Source: Paenibacillus_AB hodogayensis (GTDB taxonomy: Bacteria > Bacillota > Bacilli > Paenibacillales > NBRC-103111). Taken from it: a stretch of DNA of 64,000 nt. The stretch is from the NCBI RefSeq assembly GCF_039536325.1, contig NZ_BAAAYO010000014.1:372001-436000 (forward strand). Reading direction: 5' to 3'. The notes beneath the pieces were generated by a model. That model did no database searches. It worked only from the letters and a program-made list of their open reading frames with translations, and was not told where the DNA came from. Each line of letters starts with the position of its first letter. Position 1 is the stretch's first letter. The position numbers and the translations under genes were made by a program. Shown here piece by piece: positions 1-7,735 of this stretch.

Positions 1-1595
1 GCGGCTACGGCTGAAATCAGCTGCAAACTTTCTTGCGAAAGCCTGCTTAACCGACTTTCGATGACGGATTTGACCAAAGGCGAAAGACGAAAGTCGCTCT
101 GGCTCCTGCCGGTTTGCCATTCCCTCATCGTTTCCACGATGAACAGCGGATTACCACCGGTTTCTGCATATAAACCGGACGAATTCAGCTCCGCTAACGG
201 AATGCCGACCATAGCGGCCATCAGTCGTTTCGTGTCATTCTCGTTCAACGGGGCAAGCTCGATTTCCGTAATCGTCCGTTCGATCCGAAGCCCGGCAACG
301 AAATGGCCGAGGGCATCGTCCGCGTACTCGTCGGTCCTCATCGTCGCGATCACCAGCAGCTTCGCTTTGGAGCCGCTGTGAAGAAGATAGGCAAGTAGCT
401 GCAAAGTTTCCTTGTCGCTCCATTGGATGTCGTCCAAGCAGAGCAGCAGCGGTTGTTCGGCCAGCAGCATCCGTTCTATCGCCTCGTACCATTTGTTCAG
501 CTGCCAGCTTTCCTGGATCGGCGTCGGCATCGGCAAGTTCGGGAATCGTTCGAACAACTCCGGCAGCAATCGCGCCAGTTCGGACAGCCAAACCACATTC
601 ATCTGTGGCAAGGGAATGCTTCTGAGCCAGCTTGTCACGGGAGTATAGGACAGCGAACGCACGGTCGGGTAGCAGCCGGCAAATGCCGTTCGAATTCCCC
701 GGCTTTCTACCCATTCCTTAAATTCCAGCGCCAATCTGGTTTTGCCGATTCCCGCTTCTCCCTTCAAAAGCAGCAACGAGGTTCTGCCCGCCTTGGCTTG
801 CTGCCAAACGCTCAGCATGGTTTCCCATTCGGCGGTTCGGCCGAAAAGCGGCGTTTGGCTATACCCGCCTGCCGTATGGTCGCTTCCGTTCCGCATCAGC
901 GTTTCGTACAGCTGTACCGTCTCCTCCGCGGGAGCAATCTCCAGCTCGGCTTCCAAAACGCGGCTAAGCTGCTCATACATTTGCGCAACGCCCGCCATAT
1001 CCTTATTCAAGGCATACAGCCGCATGAGGATACGGTACGTTTCCTCCCTTTCTTTATTCCGGACCAGCAGTTTATTCGCAAATAATAAAGCCGACGCGTA
1101 GTCCCGCTGACTTTCCAAAATAGAAATAAGCTTATCGAGCACATTCAAATACGTTTGTTCCAGCAGCTCTCGCTTCGCATCGAGCCACTCCTCGTAAAAT
1201 CCGGGCAGAAGCTCGCCCCGGTACAGTTCTTCCGCTTTGCGCAGCTCGTAGAGCGTGTTTCCTTGCGCCGCCTGTTCAAATTCGAACACATCCGAATAGA
1301 AGGGCAGCTCCTGCCTCCAATGCATATAGGCCGGTGTAACTTTTATGTACTGGTCTAATTGAGGAAGGCATTCCCGAAGACCATGAATGAGTTTCCGCAG
1401 ATTGGAAAGAGCTTGTTTTTCGGTAGAGTCCGGCCAAAAATCGAAGGCAATGCGCTTCCTGCTTTGCGGCATATCAAAAGCGAGGACCAAGTACGCGAGC
1501 AGCAGCACGGCCTTTTTTCCTGGAATTTCCGTGATGGACGTATCGTCGAGGGCTATCCTCAAGCTGCCTAATAATTGAAAGCTGTATCCTGGCAA
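1..1595 (-). CDS. BTAD-domain AAA ATPase transcriptional regulator (5' part, runs off the left edge)
   Basis: The reading frame is open for about 531 residues from a TTG start at 1595 to the window edge, so the C-terminus is missing. The start is chosen for an AGGGGG ribosome site 7 nt upstream. In order there are an N-terminal winged-helix-like segment (residues 1-95), a helical bacterial transcriptional activation (BTAD/TPR) segment (about 95-245) and an ATPase domain with Walker A GEAGIGKT near residue 280 and a hydrophobic Walker B LLLCLDD near 385. This is the layout of SARP/MalT-like ATP-dependent regulators, which usually end in TPR repeats and sometimes a LuxR helix-turn-helix; that part is not visible. 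The target is unknown. No partner gene lies within 150 bp upstream. Confidence 0.85.
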   Translation of the reverse strand, partial: MPGYSFQLLGSLRIALDDTSITEIPGKKAVLLLAYLVLAFDMPQSRKRIAFDFWPDSTEKQALSNLRKLIHGLRECLPQLDQYIKVTPAYMHWRQELPFYSDVFEFEQAAQGNTLYELRKAEELYRGELLPGFYEEWLDAKRELLEQTYLNVLDKLISILESQRDYASALLFANKLLVRNKEREETYRILMRLYALNKDMAGVAQMYEQLSRVLEAELEIAPAEETVQLYETLMRNGSDHTAGGYSQTPLFGRTAEWETMLSVWQQAKAGRTSLLLLKGEAGIGKTRLALEFKEWVESRGIRTAFAGCYPTVRSLSYTPVTSWLRSIPLPQMNVVWLSELARLLPELFERFPNLPMPTPIQESWQLNKWYEAIERMLLAEQPLLLCLDDIQWSDKETLQLLAYLLHSGSKAKLLVIATMRTDEYADDALGHFVAGLRIERTITEIELAPLNENDTKRLMAAMVGIPLAELNSSGLYAETGGNPLFIVETMREWQTGRSQSDFRLSPLVKSVIESRLSRLSQESLQLISAVA

Positions 1596-1751
1596 AATGT
1601 TACCCCCTAATCAGTCCGCATTGTCCGGCCTCTATCGAACTGGCTGCTTCTACCTCAAACATATCTCAAAGAGTCATCCTGTCAAATAGCCTGGAAGAAC
1701 TAACGTTTGTCGAATTCGCAAAGCTTGGCAAAACAGCATGAATCGTTCCCT

Positions 1752-2696
1752 TCAACGGTAACGTTCCAACAGCTCGAGGAGCCTCCCACGGATCGCCTCC
1801 TTCAACTCTGCCGGCTCTTCCAGAACGACTTCGTTTCCTAAGGCAACGAAGAATTCCGAATAAAAGGGAATGTCGCTGCGGGACACCTCCGCCCGGATCG
1901 TGCCGCTCCCGTCTTCATGCACTTGCAACATGGGAGCCAGCCAGAGCTCGGCTTCGCAGCGCTGGACCCCGGCTCGGCTTACTTCCGCGAGCAGGCGGAT
2001 AGGATCCTTCGTTTCGGAGTGATCCCGTACAAGGAGACGGACATCGCCCGGATCGAGCGGTTCCGTGCCGGACGTATCATAAGCCGCCTCGCGGATCCGA
2101 TCGCACCGGAATACGCGGTATCCCTCGCGCAAAAAACAATAGGCGGTACAATACCAGAAACCGTTATTTGCATAAAGGCTGACCGGTTGAATCCTGCGGC
2201 TGTTCGTCTGCTCCTCCTTCGTCTTGTATTCCACGGTGAGCACCTTTCCACGTATGGCAGCCTCGAGAAGAATCGCCAGGCAAGGGGAATCCCCGCGTCT
2301 GGCCGGCGTAATGAAGTCGACCCGGTCTTTCATGCTGTCGATCCGGTCTCGGACATCCCCTGGCATATGAAGGTAGAATTTGCTCAGCGCGGAGGCGGAT
2401 TCCGCCTCGAAGGGCAGCGAGGAATAATGGCGCAGGGCGTGCACCGCAAAGAACATCGCCACAGCCTCTCCCTCTGTGAATGCGATCGGAGGCAGCACTC
2501 TCTCCCTTATTACCTGGTAGCCTCCGTGCGGCCCTACTTCCGAGTAAAGCGGCACGCCCAGCTCGCTCAGCTCCTGCAAATCCCTCAAAATCGTGCGCCT
2601 GGAAACCCCGAATTCGTCGGCCAGCTCCTGCACCTTGAAACGCCGTTTCCGGTTGACCGTCATCATCAATTCCATCAGTCGTTTGGACTTGGGCAT
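1752..2696 (-). CDS. YafY/WYL-domain transcriptional regulator
   Basis: A DeoR/HTH_11-type winged helix occupies residues 1-60 (start MPKSKRLMELMMTVNRKRRF, then a recognition segment with VSRRTILRDL). A WYL ligand-sensing domain follows (TVEYKTKEE to FWYCTAYCFLREGYRVFRCDRI), and a C-terminal WCX-like extension completes about 314 residues, the normal family length. The open frame extends further upstream, but ATG 2696 is preferred because it follows a GGGGCTGGCGGGG purine run and begins at the family's N-terminus. Such proteins usually repress or activate a neighbouring gene in response to a small ligand. No obvious target is adjacent, so autoregulation through the inverted repeat at 2728-2742 is the simplest inference. 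Confidence 0.88.
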   Translation of the reverse strand: MPKSKRLMELMMTVNRKRRFKVQELADEFGVSRRTILRDLQELSELGVPLYSEVGPHGGYQVIRERVLPPIAFTEGEAVAMFFAVHALRHYSSLPFEAESASALSKFYLHMPGDVRDRIDSMKDRVDFITPARRGDSPCLAILLEAAIRGKVLTVEYKTKEEQTNSRRIQPVSLYANNGFWYCTAYCFLREGYRVFRCDRIREAAYDTSGTEPLDPGDVRLLVRDHSETKDPIRLLAEVSRAGVQRCEAELWLAPMLQVHEDGSGTIRAEVSRSDIPFYSEFFVALGNEVVLEEPAELKEAIRGRLLELLERYR

Positions 2697-2727
2697 CCCC
2701 GCCAGCCCCTTTTTATAAGTAAATTCA

Positions 2728-2742
2728 TGACAAGTAATGTCA
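2728..2742. promoter_or_regulatory. Perfect 5-5-5 inverted repeat upstream of the WYL regulator
   Basis: The sequence TGACA-N5-TGTCA lies 32 bp upstream of the chosen start codon and just upstream of a TTATAA box on the minus strand (near 2711-2716). Its position suits an autoregulatory operator. Assignment to the WYL protein is inference. Confidence 0.5.
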
Positions 2743-2821
2743 CTATTATGCTTTACGCTACGCATGGAAGCAACAGCTGATTGGGAGGAATCGACAATAC
2801 GGAAATTGGGGTAACAAAAGA

Positions 2822-2845
2822 GCCTGTTGAAATTTCTCAACAGGC
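2822..2845 (-). terminator. Rho-independent terminator of the HxlR gene
   Basis: A 9-bp perfect stem (GCCTGTTGA/TCAACAGGC) with a 6-nt loop is followed on the minus strand by TCTTTTGTT. It lies 30 bp after the HxlR stop codon. Confidence 0.8.
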
Positions 2846-2874
2846 CGGTCAGGCTGCATTAGGTAGTAGTTATT

Positions 2875-3246
2875 TTAAGTAGAAGCGCCGGTTCTTTCGT
2901 CGATTTGCCGCGAATTGCCCCACTTTTGCACCCATTTATCCATCTCTTTCAGAGCGGTTTGGAAATCGCTCCCCTTCTCGGTTAAGGAATATTCCACCGT
3001 GACAGGTACAGTCGGAAAAACTTGGCGCCGGACAAGACCGTTATGCTCCAAATGACGCAGCGTATCCGTCAGGGACTGGGTTTTAATAACGGATACGTTC
3101 CGTCGAAGCTGGTTAAATCGTTGCGGTCCGTTAAGCAGCTCGTTCAGTACAAGAAAAGCCCACTTGGCTCCAAGAATTTGCAACACTTCGCATATGCTGG
3201 TATTTCCGGTTTCCGAACCTGTTGTAGAGGAAGCTTGTTCCGGCAT
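2875..3246 (-). CDS. HxlR-family winged-helix regulator (YtcD-like)
   Basis: This 123-residue protein is a full-length HxlR domain: ICEVLQILGAKWAFLVLNEL, then RFNQLRR, TQSLTDTLRHLEHNGLVRR and VEYSLTEKG. The family binds DNA as a dimer and often senses electrophiles or aldehydes. It is divergent from an MFS exporter across 120 bp, the arrangement of Bacillus subtilis ytcD-ytbD, so it probably controls that exporter. The start is ATG 3246 with AGGGATGTGATCGT upstream. A 17-residue hydrophilic N-terminus, including one cysteine, precedes the domain. The inducer is unknown. Confidence 0.9.
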   Translation of the reverse strand: MPEQASSTTGSETGNTSICEVLQILGAKWAFLVLNELLNGPQRFNQLRRNVSVIKTQSLTDTLRHLEHNGLVRRQVFPTVPVTVEYSLTEKGSDFQTALKEMDKWVQKWGNSRQIDERTGAST

Positions 3247-3314
3247 ACGATCACATCCCTAACAAAAAGTAAGTTGGTCCAAATACATTGCTTATGTCCC
3301 AATACTTTGCCTTC

Positions 3315-3343
3315 TTACAATTTTATCGTAACCACCCTATACT
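3315..3343 (+). promoter_or_regulatory. Sigma-A-type promoter for the MFS gene
   Basis: TTACAA and TATACT are separated by exactly 17 bp, 23 bp upstream of the MFS start codon. The divergent HxlR protein probably acts in this intergenic region, but I see no clear palindromic operator. Confidence 0.55.
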
Positions 3344-3366
3344 GACAATACCATAAACGGAAGGGA

Positions 3367-4566
3367 ATGAACGCAATGCATAAATGGGCGGTTTACGTAA
3401 TGGCCTTGGGCGTATTCGTAACGGCGACCTCGGAGCTGGTCATCTCCGGCATTCTTCGCGTACTTGCTAAAGACCTAAACGTTTCCATCGCCTTTGCCGG
3501 GCAATTGATCACGGCCTATTCGCTAGCCTTTGCCATTGGAACTCCTGTCCTGGTATCGCTGACTTCCCGTATGGAACGCCGAAAAGTGCTGTTAGGCTCG
3601 TTGGCCGCCTTCATTCTGGGCTGCCTGCTATCCTCGTGGAGCCCTAATATCTCGATCTTGATCGCTTCCCGCGTCATTCTGGGCATAAGCTCGGGACTCT
3701 ACATCGTCGTTGCATTCGGTGCGGCTGCCAAAATCGTCCCTCCCGAGAAATTAGGCAGTGCGATCAGCACGATCGTTCTCGGCTTCAGCAGCGCCATGAT
3801 TTTGGGAGTACCGTTCGGAATAGCCATTACGAACGGGTTGGGCTGGAAAGCGATTTTCTTAATTTTGGGGCTATTCACCCTATTAATCGCCTTCGTCATA
3901 TCCCGCCTGCTTCCGGAGATCGATGGGGATGCGCCGATTTCCTTCCGGCAGCAATTCAAAGTGCTGGGAAGTGTCGTTATCGTAAGCGGTTTGTTTCTTA
4001 CCTTTTTTAGAGAGTCGGGGAACTCGGTTCTGTTTACGTATTTAACGCCGTTTATGCAAGACATCCTTCATCTTAAAGCGTCCAACATCGGTATGGTCAT
4101 GCTTGTGTTGGGTGTAGTCGGCGCAGTCGGTACGCGCTTGGGCGGTTACGGCATCGATCGCTGGGGGGCCGCGCGCATCCTTGCCTTCAGCACCATCGTT
4201 CTTGCTGCGGTTCTGGCGCTGCTGCCCCTGTTTGCCGGATCGACGACGATCGGATTACTATTGATCTCGCTGCAGGTACTCTCTCTGTTCATGGCAGGAC
4301 CGGCCACTCAAACGTATTTCATCCAACAAGCGCCCCAGTCTTCCGGTCTCGTTCTCAGTTTGAATACATCGATCGTTCATTTGGGATTGGCGGCCGGTGC
4401 CGGGGCGGGCGGAGCGATGATAACCGCCAATTCCACCGTGCTCTATAATCCATGGATGGCGAGTTTCCTGGTAACGTTAGCCTTACTCTCTGCATTCTTC
4501 AGTTTCTCGATGGGAAAAAAACGATTGGTCAACCTGCAATCCCGGTTGCCCGAATCGGAGGGATGA
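3367..4566 (+). CDS. MFS transporter, DHA1/YtbD-like exporter
   Basis: The protein has 399 residues and about 12 hydrophobic segments, the usual DHA1 size. The N-terminus (MALGVFVTATSELVISGIL) and the loop after TM2 with RMERRKVLLG are typical of the AraJ/YtbD group of proton-driven efflux permeases in the cytoplasmic membrane. A GGAAGGG site precedes ATG 3367. Expression is probably controlled by the divergent HxlR regulator. It is similar in plan to the MFS protein at 49406-50557 (shared motifs such as GGYG-D-WG and APQS near the end), so the window holds two paralogous exporters under different regulators. The substrate is unknown. Confidence 0.9.
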   Translation: MNAMHKWAVYVMALGVFVTATSELVISGILRVLAKDLNVSIAFAGQLITAYSLAFAIGTPVLVSLTSRMERRKVLLGSLAAFILGCLLSSWSPNISILIASRVILGISSGLYIVVAFGAAAKIVPPEKLGSAISTIVLGFSSAMILGVPFGIAITNGLGWKAIFLILGLFTLLIAFVISRLLPEIDGDAPISFRQQFKVLGSVVIVSGLFLTFFRESGNSVLFTYLTPFMQDILHLKASNIGMVMLVLGVVGAVGTRLGGYGIDRWGAARILAFSTIVLAAVLALLPLFAGSTTIGLLLISLQVLSLFMAGPATQTYFIQQAPQSSGLVLSLNTSIVHLGLAAGAGAGGAMITANSTVLYNPWMASFLVTLALLSAFFSFSMGKKRLVNLQSRLPESEG

Positions 4567-4605
4567 ACAAATAACGCGCAGAAGGCGAAGCCCGTATATA
4601 GCAAT

Positions 4606-4637
4606 AAGCTCTCGAGATCCATCGATCTTGAGAGCTT
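4606..4637 (+). terminator. Strong hairpin after the MFS gene
   Basis: A 14-bp stem with one G-T pair (AAGCTCTCGAGATC/GATCTTGAGAGCTT) and a CATC loop lies 40 bp after the MFS stop. No long T-run follows, so it may act as a weak terminator or 3'-end stabiliser. Confidence 0.6.
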
Positions 4638-5295
4638 GTGCTTGCGATTGCACCTCACCGTTCGCGCCGTCAACTCGGTTGCAAAACCAAAATACTCATC
4701 AAATATCATGATTTGTCGTATTATGTTGTGAAATCTTAAATATATGTATTGATATATCCGTAGTTTATGATATTATGAAAATGCGTTATTTGGAAAGCTG
4801 CTATTCAAAACACGGGATCTTTCCAAGCAGATAATTTTTGACCACATCCGCAAAGGAAGTAAAGGCCATACGGACAGCCGGGTCAAATGCCGAACGGCAA
4901 CTTTAGTTGCCTTATTGATTGAGCGACAAGCTCAAATTTTATAAGTTAGGTTTCTTTACAACCAGTGCATCGCACATCAACTTGTGAAACGATCAATAAG
5001 AGTGGTAAAAGTGATTATTTGCTATATAGACTCTGATCCTGATTGATATATTTTGAATATTAAAGAGCTTTCTTCAAAAAAAAGCGACGTCTCCGGAATG
5101 GTGACTTTAATATTTCTGATTATATCTAAACAAGTGTGATACGCGACGATGCGTTTATTCACTTGTTTTTTTGTGCGGAAGAAACGATGGCAACATCAGA
5201 TCGATCCCAACGAACACGGCAAGTGGCAGCAATCTGCAATTGAATGGATAAGAAATTGTGCTTCACCAAAATTGATGAGGTAAGGGGATCGAGAA
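4638..5295 (+). promoter_or_regulatory. Long structured gene-free leader upstream of the polyamine operon
   Basis: No gene is visible in these 658 bases. Several nested or consecutive RNA-like pairings can be drawn on the plus strand: GGAAAG/CTTTCC (about 4792-4833), TTTGACC/GGTCAAA (about 4837-4887), GGCAACT/AGTTGCC, and TTGAGC-GACAA-GCTCAA followed by ATTTTAT (4919-4942). Then comes a 10-bp inverted repeat AATATTAAAG/CTTTAATATT (5056-5114) and a classical terminator (5129-5172). The operon starts at 5296 with no clear promoter after that terminator, so transcription attenuation is plausible. I could not match it to a known riboswitch class. Confidence 0.4.
5129..5172 (+). terminator. Terminator/attenuator hairpin in the leader of the carboxynorspermidine operon
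   Basis: An outer stem AACAAGTG/CACTTGTT with an inner ATACGC/GCGTTTAT stem is followed by a run of seven Ts. It lies 124 bp before the first gene of the operon and downstream of the 10-bp inverted repeat. It could end an upstream transcript or attenuate the operon. Confidence 0.7.
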
Positions 5296-6534
5296 ATGGG
5301 AAAAGCCCTGGTTATTGGTTGTGGCGGAGTGGCATCCGTAGCTATCCACAAATGCGTTCAAAACAGCGAAGTGTTTGAAGAAATCTGCATCGCAAGCCGT
5401 ACCAAATCCAAATGCGACGAGTTGAAAGCAAAACTGGATGGCGGCAAAACGAAAATTACGACTGCGCAAGTAGACGCAAATAATGTGGATGAGCTCATTG
5501 CTTTGATCGAAAAGGTCAAACCGGATATCGTTATGAACTTGGCACTGCCGTACCAGGATTTAACCATCATGGACGCCTGCCTGGCTACCAAAACGCATTA
5601 CATGGATACGGCGAATTACGAGCCGGAAGATACCGCCAAATTCGAATACAAATGGCAGTGGGAGTACCGCGAGCGTTTTGAGAAAGCCGGCATTACCGCT
5701 CTTCTGGGCAGCGGATTTGACCCGGGCGTAACCGGCGTATTCTCGGCTTACGCGCTCAAGCATTACTTCGACGAGATTGAATATATCGACATTCTGGACT
5801 GCAACGGCGGCGATCACGGCTATCCGTTCGCAACAAATTTCAACCCGGAAATCAATATCCGCGAAGTATCGGCCAACGGGAGATATTGGGAGAACGGCGA
5901 GTGGATCGAAACCAAGCCCATGGAAATCAAGCGTGTCTATAATTTCGATCAGGTTGGCGAGAAAGATATGTACTTGCTTTACCACGAAGAGCTGGAGTCC
6001 CTTGCGGCCAACATGCCGGGACTTAAGCGTATCCGCTTCTTCATGACCTTCGGCCAAAGCTACCTGACTCACCTGAAGGCGCTGGAGAACGTAGGAATGA
6101 CTTCGATTGAGCCGATTGAATTCGAAGGCAAGAAAATCATTCCGCTTCAGTTCTTGAAAGCCGTATTGCCCGATCCGGCATCGCTGGGACCGCGTACCGT
6201 CGGCAAAACAAACATCGGCTGCATTTTCCAAGGGAAGAAAAACGGCCAAGATAAAACGTACTATGTATACAACGTTTGCGACCACCAAGCGTGCTATAAG
6301 GAAGTAGGCTCTCAAGCGGTCTCTTACACGACCGGCGTTCCAGCCATGATCGGAGCGGCTATGGTTCTGACCGGAAAATGGAACAAGCCGGGGGTCTACA
6401 ATATCGAAGAGTTCGATCCGGATCCGTTCATGGAAGAGCTGAACAAATGGGGACTTCCATGGGTAGAAGACTTTAATCCTATATTGGTTGATGATGGACA
6501 GGAAGCCCCTAAACAACCGGCGCTGGTGCGTTAA
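5296..6534 (+). CDS. Saccharopine dehydrogenase-family carboxynorspermidine/carboxyspermidine dehydrogenase
   Basis: The 412-residue protein starts with a Rossmann motif (VIGCGGVAS, residues 6-14), followed by the family signature around YMDTANYEP and GSGFDPGVTGVFSAYALKHYFDEI. It reductively condenses aspartate beta-semialdehyde with a diamine (diaminopropane or putrescine) to make carboxynorspermidine or carboxyspermidine, in the cytoplasm with NAD(P)H. Its partner decarboxylase begins 1 nt after its stop codon, which makes the assignment firm. ATG 5296 is preceded by AAGGGG. The leader upstream is long and structured. Which diamine is used cannot be read from the sequence. Confidence 0.92.
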   Translation: MGKALVIGCGGVASVAIHKCVQNSEVFEEICIASRTKSKCDELKAKLDGGKTKITTAQVDANNVDELIALIEKVKPDIVMNLALPYQDLTIMDACLATKTHYMDTANYEPEDTAKFEYKWQWEYRERFEKAGITALLGSGFDPGVTGVFSAYALKHYFDEIEYIDILDCNGGDHGYPFATNFNPEINIREVSANGRYWENGEWIETKPMEIKRVYNFDQVGEKDMYLLYHEELESLAANMPGLKRIRFFMTFGQSYLTHLKALENVGMTSIEPIEFEGKKIIPLQFLKAVLPDPASLGPRTVGKTNIGCIFQGKKNGQDKTYYVYNVCDHQACYKEVGSQAVSYTTGVPAMIGAAMVLTGKWNKPGVYNIEEFDPDPFMEELNKWGLPWVEDFNPILVDDGQEAPKQPALVR

Positions 6535-6535
6535 G

Positions 6536-7663
6536 ATGCGGTTTGAGGATCTGCCCACGCCTTGTTTCGTCGTCGATGTAGCGCTCATCGAGAAGAATCT
6601 TAAAATCCTTAACGGCGTCATGCAGCGAACTGGAGCCAAGATTGTGTTGGCGCAAAAAGCATTTTCCATGACAGCCTTGTATCCCCTTATCGGCGAATAC
6701 TTAAGCGGCACAACCGCAAGCGGCTTATACGAAGCCCGGCTGGGCCACGAAGAGATGGGCAAAGAAACTCATGTCTTTGCCCCTGCCTATCGGGAAGAGG
6801 AATTTGACGAAATCCTCTCGATCTGCGATCACATCATTTTTAATTCCTTCTCGCAGCTGGAGAAGTACAAAGACCGGGCCCTCCGCTCCGGCAGGAAGGT
6901 CGGCTTGCGCATCAACCCGGAATGCTCGACTCAAGTGGGGCACGAGATCTATGACCCGTGCTCTCCAGGCTCCCGGTTCGGCGTCAAACGGGAGGATTTC
7001 CGTCCGGATTTGCTGGATGGCGTATCCGGTCTGCACTTTCATACCCTCTGCCAGCAGAACTCCGATGATTTGGAGACGACGCTGCGGGCGGTCGAAGAAA
7101 AGTTTGGAACGTGGCTGCCGCAAATGGAATGGATCAATTTTGGCGGAGGCCATCATATCACGAGAGACGATTATGATATCCCCACCCTGGAAGCTTGCAT
7201 CAAGAGAATGCAGAACCGATACGGACTGGAAGTTTATTTGGAGCCCGGGGAAGCCGTTGCGCTCAACGCAGGCTACTTGATTGCATCCGTACTCGATCTG
7301 CATAAGAACGGAATCGGGATTGCAATTCTCGACACCTCCGCAACTTGCCATATGCCCGATGTATTGGAAATGCCGTACCGTCCCCCGCTTCTGGACTCCG
7401 GCCTGCCTGGAGAAAAGCCGTTTACCTACCGACTTACTGGACAAACCTGCCTAACTGGAGATGTAGTCGGAGATTATTCGTTCGATCGGCCATTAGTGTG
7501 CGGCGATCGTGTAGTGTTCGGCGACATGGCGATTTATTCGATGGTCAAAACGAACACCTTTAATGGCATGGCGCTTCCGGCTATCGCCCTTCAAGACAAA
7601 GACGGCGATTGCCGGATCGTGCGCGAATTCGGCTATGAGGATTTTAAATACCGGCTCGCGTAG
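6536..7663 (+). CDS. nspC: Carboxynorspermidine decarboxylase
   Basis: A PLP-dependent fold-III decarboxylase of 375 residues. The PLP lysine is in VLAQKAF (about K41), the phosphate-binding region includes FGGGHHITR, the EPGEAV motif is present, and the conserved cysteine region reads ATCHMPDVLEMPY (about residue 271). It removes the carboxyl group from carboxy(nor)spermidine to give (nor)spermidine. The start at 6536, 1 nt after the previous stop, fits the family N-terminus (LPTPCFVVD). No good ribosome site is seen, so translation is probably coupled. An in-frame ATG at 6488 lies inside the upstream gene and is less likely. Confidence 0.93.
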   Translation: MRFEDLPTPCFVVDVALIEKNLKILNGVMQRTGAKIVLAQKAFSMTALYPLIGEYLSGTTASGLYEARLGHEEMGKETHVFAPAYREEEFDEILSICDHIIFNSFSQLEKYKDRALRSGRKVGLRINPECSTQVGHEIYDPCSPGSRFGVKREDFRPDLLDGVSGLHFHTLCQQNSDDLETTLRAVEEKFGTWLPQMEWINFGGGHHITRDDYDIPTLEACIKRMQNRYGLEVYLEPGEAVALNAGYLIASVLDLHKNGIGIAILDTSATCHMPDVLEMPYRPPLLDSGLPGEKPFTYRLTGQTCLTGDVVGDYSFDRPLVCGDRVVFGDMAIYSMVKTNTFNGMALPAIALQDKDGDCRIVREFGYEDFKYRLA

Positions 7664-7682
7664 GAATTGGACATGCGCTTAA

Positions 7683-7714
7683 AAGCGGCAACGTTTGAAA
7701 AAACGTTGCCGCTT
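7683..7714. terminator. Terminator between the convergent nspC and sigma-54 activator genes
   Basis: A 14-bp perfect stem (AAGCGGCAACGTTT/AAACGTTGCCGCTT) with loop GAAA lies 20 bp after nspC, followed by CTTGTTT on the plus strand. It sits 20 bp from the end of the convergent gene and could serve both directions. Confidence 0.8.
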
Positions 7715-7735
7715 CTTGTTTAACCGTCCGTCCGT

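Noticed and set aside
4801..4940. Cyclic-di-GMP-I (GEMM) riboswitch
   Set aside because: CGCAAAG, AGTAAAGG and GACAGCCGGG resemble parts of the GEMM core, but the first conserved stem and the proper spacing are missing. I kept only an unclassified structured leader.
5560..6762. Minus-strand open frame of 400 codons
   Set aside because: It is antisense to the carboxynorspermidine dehydrogenase and decarboxylase genes, both of which are certain.
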